Shown: one piece after another, positions 25,081 to 34,849 of the stretch | Layout: each line of letters starts with the position of its first letter | Numbering within the stretch: the first letter of the stretch is position 1 | DNA from: Methanoculleus sp. UBA303 | GTDB lineage: Archaea; Halobacteriota; Methanomicrobia; Methanomicrobiales; Methanoculleaceae | NCBI GenBank assembly: GCA_002501655.1 | Contig: DANY01000043.1 | Span: 1 to 64,000, forward strand | Length of the DNA: 64,000 nt | Reading direction: 5' to 3' | Notes under the pieces: generated by a model | What the model saw: only the letters and a program-made list of their open reading frames with translations | Database searches by the model: none | Told to the model about the DNA's origin: nothing | Program-made: the position numbers and the translations under genes

Positions 25081-26829
25081 ATGCAGCAACTATCAATACG
25101 GACGGCCGGTGCCGTGCTCCTGATCGTGCTCGCCGGGATCGCACCGGCGGCCGCTCTCGATGAACCGACAGCCGATCCCGCAAGGATCGAGGAGATGACC
25201 CGCGACCTCTGCACGTTCGAGCGAGCAGAAGGGTCGGAAGAGCGAACGGCGGCGGCGACCTATATCGCCGGTGCGATGGAGGAACTTGGGCTCTCGGTCG
25301 ACACCGCGAGGTTTGCATATACCAACTGTTACTTTGACCCGCCGCTCAGTCTCTCCTCAAACATCATCGGCGTCAGGGAGGGATCGACCGACCGGATCGT
25401 CGTCGTATCCGCACACTACGACACCGCCACACCGTACGACACCGCCGGCCCGGAGACGCCCGGCGCCGACGACAACGCTGCAGGCGTCGCGACGATGCTT
25501 GAGGTCGCCCGGCTCCTCGACGACATCCCCTTGAACCAGACGGTCTACTTCATCGCCTTCGGCGGCGAGGAGACCGGGCTTGACGGGAGCAGGCGGTGGC
25601 TCTCCGACAACCCGGACCTCCACGACCGGATCGTCGTCGCGATAAACCTCGATTGCATCGCCTCCGGAGACCGGCTGCAGGCGACGGCGCTCCCTCAGCA
25701 CCGGTGGATCCTCGATGCGCTCCCGCCGTCGGCGTGCCTCGGGGAGACGCCTGCGCAGTCGCTGGCCGAGGCACAGGGAGACGAGCACGCTTTCCGTCTC
25801 GCCGGGATACCGGCGCTCCGGATCTACGAGCGGGACAGTCACCTGATCACCCATACCCCCGAAGACCGGCCGGAGCGGCTCAACTACACCCTCGCCGCCG
25901 AGTGCGCACGGGTCGTCGCCGGGACGGTTGTGGGGCTTGATGCGGCCGGCGACGAGCCTGAGATCAATCTTTGGGTCGAGAACGGGACGGTGACGTTCAC
26001 GGCCACGGACAACGCCTTGGTTGAGGTGATCGTCGACGGCACCAGCCTCGGGATGCTCCTGTCCGGGTCGGTGACCCTCCCGGGAGGGTCACACGTCGTG
26101 CAGGCGGTCACCTACGGCCCCACCGGGACGAAAGCGGTCGCGACGGTCATGGGGGAGGGGGTGGAGATCGTGCCGCCGGCGGCATCCGGGAGCGGCATCG
26201 CTATTCCTTTTGGGAGCATAGCCGAACCCGGCGAAGAACCTCCGTTCCACTTCGGATATGCGCCAACCCTGCTTTCATACCACCTCGACCGGCCGGACGA
26301 GGTCGCCAGGGTTGACGGTTACTTTGACGGGGTCCTGATCCGGGATCTCGAAAACGACCATGCGGTGATCCCGGTCGCAGGGCCGCACTCCTTCACGGCC
26401 GTGGCCTACGGAGCCGACGGCGCGGTGCTCGGGGCCGACCGGGACGACTTCGCACTGCAGGGTTTCAGGAGCGCGCATCTCGACGGCGGGCTCCTGGAGG
26501 TCAATGAGACCGGCGGGGTTACCTGTTCCGCGTCGGCCCGCACCTACACCTACACCTACAATCCCGACGAGCGGTATTATATCGTGGTGGGATGCGACTA
26601 CCGGGACACCGCGGACGTGTTTCTGCAGATGGCGGCGTTTCAGGTGGAACGTCCCGACGGTTATAAGGATGACCGCCGTTTCTTTGACATGCCAGTCCTC
26701 AACGACTCCCGGAGGGAGGAGAAAACGGTCATCCTGGACCCGGAGGGGCCGGGCACCTACCACTGGACCGTCTCCTGCAGCGAGGGGGACGGAAGGGCCG
26801 CGGAGACCGGGAGCCTCGTCCTCCGGTGA
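25081..26829 (+). CDS. secreted M28-family aminopeptidase, copy B
   Basis: A 582-residue paralogue of the peptidase at 18867 with the same layout: signal peptide (AVLLIVLAGIAPAAA), zinc ligands in VSAHYDTAT, PGADDNAAGVATML, GGEETGLDG, INLDCIASGD and LITHTPED, then a PEGA-like segment and beta-sandwich domains. It differs mainly by an 8-residue insertion after HYDTATP that repeats part of that loop, and by scattered substitutions. The active site is intact, so both copies should work. The partner gene that converges on it (27009-27545) has decayed, unlike in block A. Confidence 0.92.
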   Translation: MQQLSIRTAGAVLLIVLAGIAPAAALDEPTADPARIEEMTRDLCTFERAEGSEERTAAATYIAGAMEELGLSVDTARFAYTNCYFDPPLSLSSNIIGVREGSTDRIVVVSAHYDTATPYDTAGPETPGADDNAAGVATMLEVARLLDDIPLNQTVYFIAFGGEETGLDGSRRWLSDNPDLHDRIVVAINLDCIASGDRLQATALPQHRWILDALPPSACLGETPAQSLAEAQGDEHAFRLAGIPALRIYERDSHLITHTPEDRPERLNYTLAAECARVVAGTVVGLDAAGDEPEINLWVENGTVTFTATDNALVEVIVDGTSLGMLLSGSVTLPGGSHVVQAVTYGPTGTKAVATVMGEGVEIVPPAASGSGIAIPFGSIAEPGEEPPFHFGYAPTLLSYHLDRPDEVARVDGYFDGVLIRDLENDHAVIPVAGPHSFTAVAYGADGAVLGADRDDFALQGFRSAHLDGGLLEVNETGGVTCSASARTYTYTYNPDERYYIVVGCDYRDTADVFLQMAAFQVERPDGYKDDRRFFDMPVLNDSRREEKTVILDPEGPGTYHWTVSCSEGDGRAAETGSLVLR

Positions 26830-26857
26830 ACCTACCTGAACTCCGATGCCGGTAACA

Positions 26858-26893
26858 GTCCAATATATCGGACATATGTCCAAAAGTTTGGAC
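26858..26893. promoter_or_regulatory. 36-bp nested palindrome
   Basis: A perfect 12-bp palindrome GGACATATGTCC (26870-26881) sits exactly at the centre of a wider dyad whose ends are GTCCAA (26858-26863) and TTGGAC (26888-26893). In all, 28 of 36 positions are symmetric. It lies 29 bp after the peptidase stop in an otherwise gene-free stretch. It looks like a regulator or recombinase site rather than a terminator. Confidence 0.5.
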
Positions 26894-27008
26894 GCTCGGG
26901 GGGAGCACCTCAGGGGGCCCTCCCCTCGTTATCATATTGCAATCAGGCGCAACCATACATGCCCGGGCGAGCCCCCATGTCGCGGGTGTTTAAGGTCTTC
27001 CTCCGCCG

Positions 27009-27545
27009 CTAAGCCCTACTCGATCTCATAGCACCAATCAGGCCCTTTACGAGGCTTGCAACCCGGCTTCCGGTAACATCCGGAGAGCCCTCGGTCCCGT
27101 CAGGCATTACGCGTCGGTCGCCAGAGGCCAGAACTTCGGGATGATGTCCCGCTCATCATAGATGACATGCACGATCTTCTGCACTCCGTCGATCTCGACG
27201 GTCCCGGCTTGGGCGATGACGAGCGACGTCGTGCCGCACCGGACCGTCCCGAGGATCACGCCGCCGCCGACCGAGAAGGATGCGGAACTCCCGGGTTCCC
27301 CGGCGACCGTCCCCTCGAAGAACCAGATACGGGGCAGGGCGGCAGCGAATGTGCCCGACTCATTCTTAACGAAGGCCCGGGCGCCTTCGGCAACAGGGCC
27401 CGGCACCGGTTCGATGTCGAGCACGAACTCCCGGCCGGAGAGGCGGGAGGTTTGTGAGGGTCACCTCGCCGGCCGGCGGGACCGGGCTGAAATACGCAGG
27501 ATCGGCCACGGCCACGTGTGTCGTAGGGCCGGCCGGCATCCGCTC
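27009..27545 (-). pseudogene. decayed copy of the HVIYDE exported protein
   Basis: The minus strand matches the protein at 20641 in pieces: GPTTHVAVADPAYFSPVPPA, then, after loss of about 30 codons and a frame change, EFVLDIEPVPGPVAEGARAF to HVIYDERDIIPKFWPLATD, then a 4-bp deletion and a further frame change into EGSPDVTGSRVASL. The N-terminal signal region is missing because transposon sequence begins at about 27546. It is clearly non-functional. Confidence 0.85.
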
Positions 27546-27735
27546 TCGATCTTCTCTCACCATGACCACCGCAGGACCCAGCAGGTCTACAAGAGACAGG
27601 TCAGAATCCTGCTCCAGAACCTGGAACAGTGGGAGGAGTTCGTGGCCAGCCGATCCCGGATCGAGGATGGCTTCAAGGTGGCCAAAGAAGCGTTCTCGTT
27701 ACGGAGATTACACCGCTATTCAAGACACTCAGTCG
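27546..27735 (+). pseudogene. DDE transposase C-terminal fragment
   Basis: The plus strand reads VYKRQVRILLQNLEQWEEFV and ASRSRIEDGFKVAKEAFSLR, then RLHRYSRHSV. This resembles the end of IS4-type DDE transposases, in which IED-x-FK carries the catalytic glutamate. Both ends are cut: the left by the exported-protein remnant, the right by the IS605-type right end. Confidence 0.6.
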
Positions 27736-27772
27736 TGACTGCTCCCCCTCCTCTCGTCGGGGGCGTCTTGGG
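27734..27772 (-). repeat. right-end hairpin of the second tnpB element
   Basis: GCCCCCGACGAG and GGGGGAGCAGTC (minus strand) form a stem-loop directly behind the tnpB stop codon, the place of an IS605-group right end. Confidence 0.55.
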
Positions 27773-28792
27773 TTATCCCTGAGATTGCAGTCCCAATCTC
27801 ATAATATTGATCGCTGCGTTCTGATCCCGATCCATCACCAACCCACAATGCGGGCAGGAATGAACACGATCAGAAAGCGTCTTTGCGACGACCATTCCAC
27901 ATCGGGAACACTGCTGAGACGTGTTTCTGGGGTTCACCAGGATCACGCGCGAGCCAGCCTCTTCCGCTTTGCTCTCAGTGATCGAGATGAACATCGTCCA
28001 GGCGACATCGGCAATGCTTTTTGCCAGGCTGTGGTTTTTCTGCATGTTTGCGATATTCAGATCCTCGAACACAATCGTCCCGAACCGATCCACCAACTTC
28101 CGGGAGGTCTGGTGAGCAAAATTGAGCCGTCTGTTGGCGATCCGTTCGTGAACGTGCGCGACGATCTACCGGGCTTTCTTCCGTTCTGGAGTACCTTTCT
28201 CCGCTTTTGAGAGCCTTCTCTGTGCTTTTGCAAGGGCTTTCTCGTCCGTGCGGAAGAACCGTAGATTCTCGATCTTTTCTCCGTTCGAGAGGGTGGCAAA
28301 GGATTCGAGACCAACATCGATCCCGACTGTGGTCTCCTTCCGTGGTGCAGGCGTGGGATCGTACTCGACCGAGAAGCAGGCATACCACTTCCCGGTCGAT
28401 GACCGCCAGATCGTGAGCGTCTTGATTGTCCCTTCAACCGGGCGATGAAGGACGACCCTCACGTCTCCGATCTTCGAGAGATGGAGGTGGTTTCCATCGA
28501 GGTTGAACCCATACTGAGGATAGGTGAAACTGTCGTATCGCCCCTTCCCCTTGAACCGAGGGTATCCAAGGGTTTCTCCTGCCTTTACGCGCCGGAAGAA
28601 GGCTTTGAAGGCAAGATCAACGCGCATCTGAACATTCTGAAGAACCTGAGAATGAACCTGGTTTAGATCGGGTCGCTCCTTTTTCCATTGGGTCAGGATC
28701 TTGTTGGTTTCATAGAGAGAAATGGGACGCTGCTCCTGCTCCCACGCGTTCTTTCGCAATGCGTAATAAGGGTGCCGGAGGACGGCATTCAT
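27773..28792 (-). pseudogene. tnpB: tnpB (IS605 OrfB) with in-frame TAG, 5' truncated
   Basis: One frame of 340 codons encodes a TnpB nuclease with a single in-frame TAG at 28166-28168. Before it lie HSQVLQNVQMRVDLAFKAFF, GYPRFKGKGRYDSFTYPQ and TTVGIDVGLESFATLSNGEK (RuvC-I aspartate). After it lie IVAHVHERIANRRLNFAHQT, IVFEDLNIANMQ (RuvC-II glutamate), the zinc ribbon CSRCGM and CPHCGL, and DRDQNAAINI (RuvC-III). All three RuvC motifs survive. The first 30 or so family residues (KYRLYP segment) are replaced by MNAVLRHPYYAL, which follows another right-end hairpin. Premature termination would abolish the nuclease unless the TAG is read through. Confidence 0.88.
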
Positions 28793-28816
28793 CCCCCACT
28801 AAAGTGGGGGGCCTTC
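28787..28816 (-). repeat. right-end hairpin abutting the tnpB 5' end
   Basis: On the minus strand CCCCCCACT, TTA and AGTGGGGG form a near-perfect hairpin that runs into the apparent start codon of the truncated tnpB. It looks like the right end of a different IS605-type copy and marks the truncation point. Confidence 0.5.
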
Positions 28817-29128
28817 TGCCTGTTTTCTTCGTAAAAGTCGTCGTGGTGAATGTACTTCTGGTAGGGGCGACAATAGCAGCGGGAGTTAACGAAAAGAAGA
28901 AATTACAGAGGGTCGCGGAGTGGTGAGGCGGGGAGGGGGCTAATCTTCTTGCTTTTGATGTGTAGCCGCCTGTTCTACATACCCTGGAGATGATTTTCGT
29001 AACTGTTGAAATACCGGCAATGCTCAACACCGCGCGCAAGCCCGTCGACCCCTTGCGCAGCCAGGCCACGAGGGAGCGTACAGGATCCGGCAGTTCTACG
29101 AGGCGAAGCGGAAACCTGCCCCGCTTCG
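28817..29128. other. gene-free stretch with coding debris
   Basis: I find no complete gene. On the plus strand one frame near 29050-29150 reads GHEGAYRIRQFYEAKRKPAP in protein-like fashion, without start or family match. The rest is low-complexity spacer next to the tnpB element. Confidence 0.3.
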
Positions 29129-30967
29129 TTACGGGGGTTTCAGGGACAACCGATAATCGGTGACCGATCCGGTTTCGCGTATCCGCCAGGCTTTGGGGGG
29201 TACTAAGATCTCAAATCTTGCTCCTTTCCCTTCCTCACCGGTCTCCTCGATTGTGATACCTGTGATGCTGAGAATCTCCCTGGCTAGAAATAGACCATAT
29301 CCGGTATTCTTCCCGACGCCCCTGTAGAAGATCCTTTTCTTCATCTCCTGAGGGACACCAGTCCCGTTGTCCTCGATAATAATGACACCGGAACCATCCA
29401 TCTCCCGGAACGACACCGTAATCTCCGTCGCCCTTCCCCCATGACGAACGGTGTCGTCTATCAGATTGAAGAACACCCGCTCAAGGAGCGGATCCGCATA
29501 GACCTCCAACGGACCCACGGCAATATCCAGGTGGACCCCTTCAAGTGGGGCGCTCTTCGCCGCTTCCTGCACCACCCGACCCACGCACTGCCACGTGGCG
29601 GTCTTCATCCCCATATCCTGATAATCGCGGGTGAACATGATCTGTGCCTGGATAGCCCTGACCGCCCTCATCACGCCCTTGAGATTCTCCTCTGCGGTCG
29701 AGCCGGGGGACACCCCCTCTTTGAGGAGTTCGAGATCCCACGTAACCGCCATGATACTGTTCAGGATATCGTGCCGCGTAATGGACGACAGCAGGTTCAG
29801 TTTTTTATTGACCTCGCGGAGCGAGCGGCGGTACTGTTGCATCTCCGTAACGTCCTTGGAGATCCCGACGCAACGGACGGGGCGACCGGACGGATCCCAT
29901 TTGGTTACCTCACCCCTGGAGTACACTCCAATCCACTGGCCGGTCGTGCCCCGGATGCGGTATTCGACATCGAAACAGGGGATTTTTCCGGCAAGGTGTT
30001 CATCGAGCGCCTGCGTGACCCGATGAACATCGTCCGGGTGTATGAGTCCGAACCAGGCATTCCGGAAGCCGCCTGCTTCATCGGGAGAAATGCGGACCTG
30101 ATCAACCCAGGAACTGTTCAGGACCGCCCTGTCGGCCGCGATATCCCAGTCCCAGACAGACAGATCCGCCCCTTTCATAGCAAGGTTCAGGCGCTCTTCA
30201 CTTTCTCTGAGCGCTTTTTCCATACTCTTCCGCTCAGTGACATCAACGCACGAAAACAGGATGCAGAGGGGATTGCCGGACTTATCGGCGACAAGGTGCA
30301 CAGAGACCTGAGCGTCGATACCCGATCCCTGTGCCTCCAGGACCGTCGATTCGCCGATCCAGCTGCCTTCGTTGAGCACGGTACGCAATATTTTCGGGGT
30401 ATCGTCGTCAAACGTGATGAGATCGCCAATCGGCCTGCCAAGCAAATCCGCTTCGTTGCACCCTGTCAGCTTGAGAAACGACCCGTTCACACACGTGATG
30501 GTCCCTGCAAGGTCCGTCGTCGCGATGCCCTCAAGGGACGAGGCAATGGCGTATTCGTGTATCCGTAACACTCGTTCCAGTTGTTTGCGTTCAATTGCGT
30601 AGTGGATAACCCGCGACAGCCTATCGCTGTCGAGGTTCCCCTTGATGAGGTAGTCCTGAGCGCCTTCCTTCACGGCCTCAAGGGCCATAGATTCAACGTC
30701 GAACCCGGAGAGCACGATGATCGGAATTTCCGCCGTCTGGTTGAACACCCTTCTGAACGTATCCAGCCCCCAGCTGTCGGGCAGGGCAAGGTCGGTGATC
30801 ACGATATCAAACTGTCCTATCTGTATCTGCGCCATCCCTTCGGAGAGACGTTCCACCCATACGAGATCGAACCGTTTTTCTTCGAACGCATTCAGTATCT
30901 CCCGGATCAGCAACGCATCGGATGGGTTATCCTCGATAAGAAGCACTCTGAGGGGGTACCGGATCAT
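29129..30967 (-). CDS. hybrid receiver-PAS-PAS sensor histidine kinase
   Basis: A 612-residue cytoplasmic protein: an N-terminal receiver domain (VLLIEDNPSDALLI, phosphoacceptor in DIVITDLALPDSWG, lysine in DYLIKGNLD), two PAS domains (EGIATTDLAGTITCVNGSFL, ADLSVWDWDIAADRAV) and a kinase core with H box LSSITRHDILNSIMA, N box FFNLIDDTVRHGG and G1 EDNGTGVPQ. The G2 box is short (GKNTGYGLFLARE). This is the common archaeal type in which the receiver comes first. ATG 30965-30967 follows the preceding gene's stop by 4 bp. It is the last gene of a three-gene signalling operon, and its base composition is visibly less GC-rich than the flanks. Confidence 0.88.
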   Translation of the reverse strand: MIRYPLRVLLIEDNPSDALLIREILNAFEEKRFDLVWVERLSEGMAQIQIGQFDIVITDLALPDSWGLDTFRRVFNQTAEIPIIVLSGFDVESMALEAVKEGAQDYLIKGNLDSDRLSRVIHYAIERKQLERVLRIHEYAIASSLEGIATTDLAGTITCVNGSFLKLTGCNEADLLGRPIGDLITFDDDTPKILRTVLNEGSWIGESTVLEAQGSGIDAQVSVHLVADKSGNPLCILFSCVDVTERKSMEKALRESEERLNLAMKGADLSVWDWDIAADRAVLNSSWVDQVRISPDEAGGFRNAWFGLIHPDDVHRVTQALDEHLAGKIPCFDVEYRIRGTTGQWIGVYSRGEVTKWDPSGRPVRCVGISKDVTEMQQYRRSLREVNKKLNLLSSITRHDILNSIMAVTWDLELLKEGVSPGSTAEENLKGVMRAVRAIQAQIMFTRDYQDMGMKTATWQCVGRVVQEAAKSAPLEGVHLDIAVGPLEVYADPLLERVFFNLIDDTVRHGGRATEITVSFREMDGSGVIIIEDNGTGVPQEMKKRIFYRGVGKNTGYGLFLAREILSITGITIEETGEEGKGARFEILVPPKAWRIRETGSVTDYRLSLKPP

Positions 30968-30971
30968 GACA

Positions 30972-31421
30972 TTACGCTCCACCCGGCAGCGTAACAACGT
31001 GCAACCAGAAGTGCTCAATCGACTGGACCACGCAGATGAACTGCTCCCAGTCGACAGGTTTGGTGATGTAGCAGTTCGCGGCGAGTTTATACATCCGGAG
31101 AATGTCTTCGTCCGCTTTTGAGGTCGTCAGAACGACGACCGGGATGCATTTTAAGTTATCATCCGCCCGTATCTCCTCAAGAACTTCCCTGCCGTCCTTT
31201 TTAGGCAGGTTCAGGTCAAGCAGGATGAGATCCGGACGGGGTGCCTGTGCATACCGGCCCTCGCGGTGCAAAAATGCCATCGCTTCCACACCATCCCGGG
31301 TAATATGCAGTTGGTTGTGGACTTTCCCTTCTTTAAAGGCCTCTTCCGTCAGGGATATGTCGCTTTCGCTGTCCTCGACAAGAAGTATCTCGATTGGACG
31401 AAACATCGCATTTGCTGTCAT
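30972..31421 (-). CDS. single-domain response regulator (Rcp1-like)
   Basis: A 149-residue receiver protein: [18 protein letters not shown] supplies the acidic pocket, [20 protein letters not shown] the phosphoacceptor aspartate, [13 protein letters not shown] the conserved Thr/Ser, and [13 protein letters not shown] the lysine. The [20 protein letters not shown] segment is typical of Rcp1-type partners of phytochrome-like and PAS kinases. There is no output domain, so it should act by phosphotransfer or protein contact. It overlaps the upstream kinase gene by ATGA and is followed within 4 bp by the second kinase. Confidence 0.93.
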   Translation of the reverse strand: MTANAMFRPIEILLVEDSESDISLTEEAFKEGKVHNQLHITRDGVEAMAFLHREGRYAQAPRPDLILLDLNLPKKDGREVLEEIRADDNLKCIPVVVLTTSKADEDILRMYKLAANCYITKPVDWEQFICVVQSIEHFWLHVVTLPGGA

Positions 31422-34400
31422 ACATTATCTCCTAAATTCTTTGCAACGGTAAAAGAGAACGTCGAGCCCTCTCCCGGTTTCGATTCAACGGATATGCTCC
31501 CTCCGTGCCGTTCGGCGATGCGTTTACAGATAGCAAGCCCAAGGCCGGTTCCGGGATACTCCGAACGGGTGTGGAGGCGCTGGAAGATCACGAATATCCG
31601 TTCGAAGAACTGTGGATCAATGCCGATCCCGTTATCCCGGACGGAGAACTCCCATGCATCGGGGAGCTCACGCGCAGAGACCCGGATCTGCTGGGTCCGA
31701 TCTCCGCGGAATTTCAGTGCATTTTCGATCAGGTTCTGGAAGATCTGCCCAAACTGCGTTGCATCGCCCATCACCGTCGGGAGGGGATCATGGGAAATGA
31801 CGGCTGAACTCTCCTGAATTTTTACCTGAAGATACTTCAGGACGTTGTTCAAAACAGCCTCGCAATCCGTCGGTTCGAACGGTTTTCCATGAGTTTGCAC
31901 CCGTGAATACATCAGGAGGTCGTCGATCAACTGCTTCATCCGGCTGGCTCCATCGACGACGAACGACATGTGCTTCTCGGCGTCGGGACTGAGCTGATCC
32001 ATGTAGCGTTTTGCCAGGATCTGGGTGTGGCTTGCAACGGCCCGAAGCGGCTCCTGCAGGTCGTGCGAGGCGACGTATGCGAAATGCTCCAGTTCCTGAT
32101 TGCTCCGCTTCAAATCCTGTGCGTATTTCACCAGCTGCTTCTCGGATAGTTTCCATTCGGTGATGTCCAGCAGTGACGCCACACCCCGTTTTGTTCCCGG
32201 TATGAGCCCGATAACCAGCACGACATCCCTGATCTCCCCGTTGCCCCGTACGATCTGCGCCTCGTAACTTCGCGCGACTGATTTAGGCTCGTTCCTCCTC
32301 CGACGAAGATACTCCTCGACCCTCTCGATACTGTCCCCTTTGAAATACCCGCTCAACTGTTTCCCTTCTATTCCAGCGGCCGGGATGCCCAGCAACTCCT
32401 CCAGCCTCGTGTTTGCGAGGAGTATTGTCCCGTCATCCTCGAATATCGCCATTGCCGTCCCGGTATGCTCAAAGACAGTCCGGTAGGTCTCTTCGGATTC
32501 CAGTAGTTTGCTCTCGATCCTCTTCACATCGGTGACGTTGCGGATCGACTGGATCGCTCCGACCTCCGTCCCCGTACTGTCGTAGAGGGGCGATGCCTTC
32601 AGCCAGAAGTGGGCACCTCCCCCGCTAAAGACATAGGGGACAAATGTCTCGCCATAGAGCGTCTCTCCCTTTCTCTGGAGACCGGCATAGCGTTGCGGGA
32701 CGGCAGACACGTCAAGACCTACGTAGTCGATGAGGCAGGGCTTTCTTTCGTTGTAGAACGGGAGCGCGTACTCATGGTTGCCCTTCCCAATGATCTCCGC
32801 CTTCGGCACCCCGGTCAGGTTTTCCAGAGCCCGGTTCCAGGCGATGACCACACCGTCCGAGTCTATGACAAAGGTGGCGTCGGGGAGGAACTCGATGATA
32901 TCCCGATACTTATGGTGTGCTTCTATGATCGCTTTCTCCGCCTTCTTCATCTCGCTAATTTCATGAAATACAAGGACTATCCCGAAGATATTCCCGTCTG
33001 CATCCCGGATCGGTGCGGCGCTGTCATCAATCGGCCATACGGTTCCGTCCCGCGAGAGGAGTTCGGTATGGTTCGCAAGGCCGACGATAATACCTTCCTG
33101 AAGGACCTTTCTCACAGGGGTTTCCACTGCTTCACCGGTCTCCTCGTTCCGGATGACAAAGATCTCCTCAAGCGGCTTTCCCTGGGCCTCTACATCCAGC
33201 CACCCGATCAGCCGTTCGGCAACAGGATTCATAAAGATGACGAGGCCCTGACTGTCGGTTGCGATCACGGCATCCCCGATACTCCGGAGCGTTATGGAAA
33301 GCCACTCCTTCTGCTCCTCCAGCGCCAGTCCTATCAGTACCTTTTCGGTAATGTCACGGAAAACCGCCGAAAAACCGAAAATAACTCCATCCTCATCTTT
33401 GAGTGGCGACAAGGTCAATGACACATGAATCCGGCTGCCGTTTTTTTTCAGGCGGATAGTCTCAAAGTTCCCGACGGATTCTCCTTTCAGGATCTTCTCG
33501 ATAATTCCGGCGGTCTCATTCCGCCGGTCGGGAGGCGCCAATACGGATATATGATGACCGATGATCTCGCCGGCGGTGTATCCGTATACCTGCTCTGCGC
33601 CCCGGTTCCAGCTGCTGATGAAGCCATCCGGCGTTATACCGAGGATCGCATCGTTAGAGGTTTCGACGATGGATTCAAGCAGGGTTTTTGCTTCTCCGGC
33701 CAGGCTCTCTCCCGTAACATCCCGGAAAACCAGCACCGCGCCATCAATATTCCCGCCTGTATCACGGATCGGCGCACCGCTGTCGGCGATCAGCCTCTCT
33801 GTACCGTCACGGGCGATCAGCACCGTACGGTCGGCGAGCCCGACGACATTCCCGCTCCGGACGACCATGTCAACCGGATTCTGGTGCGGTTCGTGTGTTT
33901 TCTCGTTGACGATGCGGAATACGTCGATAAGGTCGCGGCCGATCGCTTCGCCTTCGCGCCAGCCGGTAAGATTCTCTGCAACTCTGTTCAGCAGCGTCAC
34001 TCTACTGTCCCTGTCGGTGACGATGACACCATCACCGATCGAATGAAGGGTGACGTTCAGGCGCTCCCGCTCAGTTTCAAGCGCTCTTTCCACCCGGATC
34101 CAATCCGATACATCGATGAGGGACAACACCTGTTTGTCCGTACCAGGAACTATGACATTCGTAACCAGAACGTCTCTCACGTCTCCATTTCGCCTGACGA
34201 AGCGGAATTGATGACTTCTCGAAGTTTCCTCATGATGTGCGTATCGTTTCCCGAATAGTTCCTTAATCCGTTCGAGATCGCCAGGGGCGATGAAGTCCAT
34301 CCACATCATCGATGCAAGCTGCTCCCGAGCGTATCCGGAGAACTCTTCGAACCGCTTGTTTGCAAATGCTATTGTTCCTTTTTTATCCAGAAGCACCGTG

Positions 34401-34843
34401 GCCGCGTCGGAATTCTCAAAGAGTGACCGATATCGTTTTTCAAATTCACCGTTTGCCGTGACCGCCTGACGCTCTCCTGCGAACCGTCGGACAACCGTAT
34501 CGAGCTCTGCGAGCACAGTTTCGGAATATTCACCTTTCCAGAGATAGTAATTCGCACCATGGTTCAGCGCGTCGATGACGATCTCTTTATCTTCGTCGGC
34601 AGTGAACAGGATGAACGGTGTTTCGTTCCCGGACGCCCTCAGCGTCTTCAAAAACTCGATCCCGTTTATCCCGGGTATACCATGATCGGATATGACGACG
34701 TCGTACATTCCGTTCACTAATTTTTCCAGACCTGCTTCCGTAGAATTTACGGCTTCAACGGTAATGCCTTTGAAATTCTGAAAATGAGCCTGTAAGACAC
34801 GCGGTAACGTTGAGTCGTCACCGATGAACAGCACTGAACTCAT
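31418..34843 (-). CDS. receiver-multi-PAS sensor histidine kinase
   Basis: An 1141-residue cytoplasmic kinase. Residues 1-125 form a receiver-like domain ([34 protein letters not shown]). Six or so PAS domains follow, with starts such as [75 protein letters not shown] and [19 protein letters not shown]. The C-terminal core has H box [20 protein letters not shown] box [14 protein letters not shown]1 [11 protein letters not shown] and G2 [16 protein letters not shown]. It resembles phytochrome-like bacterial kinases in its core. It is the first gene of the operon. An AT-rich promoter region lies at 34850-34960 with several TATA-like stretches. Confidence 0.92.
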   Translation of the reverse strand: MSSVLFIGDDSTLPRVLQAHFQNFKGITVEAVNSTEAGLEKLVNGMYDVVISDHGIPGINGIEFLKTLRASGNETPFILFTADEDKEIVIDALNHGANYYLWKGEYSETVLAELDTVVRRFAGERQAVTANGEFEKRYRSLFENSDAATVLLDKKGTIAFANKRFEEFSGYAREQLASMMWMDFIAPGDLERIKELFGKRYAHHEETSRSHQFRFVRRNGDVRDVLVTNVIVPGTDKQVLSLIDVSDWIRVERALETERERLNVTLHSIGDGVIVTDRDSRVTLLNRVAENLTGWREGEAIGRDLIDVFRIVNEKTHEPHQNPVDMVVRSGNVVGLADRTVLIARDGTERLIADSGAPIRDTGGNIDGAVLVFRDVTGESLAGEAKTLLESIVETSNDAILGITPDGFISSWNRGAEQVYGYTAGEIIGHHISVLAPPDRRNETAGIIEKILKGESVGNFETIRLKKNGSRIHVSLTLSPLKDEDGVIFGFSAVFRDITEKVLIGLALEEQKEWLSITLRSIGDAVIATDSQGLVIFMNPVAERLIGWLDVEAQGKPLEEIFVIRNEETGEAVETPVRKVLQEGIIVGLANHTELLSRDGTVWPIDDSAAPIRDADGNIFGIVLVFHEISEMKKAEKAIIEAHHKYRDIIEFLPDATFVIDSDGVVIAWNRALENLTGVPKAEIIGKGNHEYALPFYNERKPCLIDYVGLDVSAVPQRYAGLQRKGETLYGETFVPYVFSGGGAHFWLKASPLYDSTGTEVGAIQSIRNVTDVKRIESKLLESEETYRTVFEHTGTAMAIFEDDGTILLANTRLEELLGIPAAGIEGKQLSGYFKGDSIERVEEYLRRRRNEPKSVARSYEAQIVRGNGEIRDVVLVIGLIPGTKRGVASLLDITEWKLSEKQLVKYAQDLKRSNQELEHFAYVASHDLQEPLRAVASHTQILAKRYMDQLSPDAEKHMSFVVDGASRMKQLIDDLLMYSRVQTHGKPFEPTDCEAVLNNVLKYLQVKIQESSAVISHDPLPTVMGDATQFGQIFQNLIENALKFRGDRTQQIRVSARELPDAWEFSVRDNGIGIDPQFFERIFVIFQRLHTRSEYPGTGLGLAICKRIAERHGGSISVESKPGEGSTFSFTVAKNLGDNV

Positions 34844-34849
34844 AAATGC

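Noticed and set aside
27773-28792. Pyrrolysine-containing TnpB
   Set aside because: No pyl gene is visible, and the lineage generally lacks the pathway; a nonsense mutation in a transposon remnant is simpler. Kept as a question in the findings.
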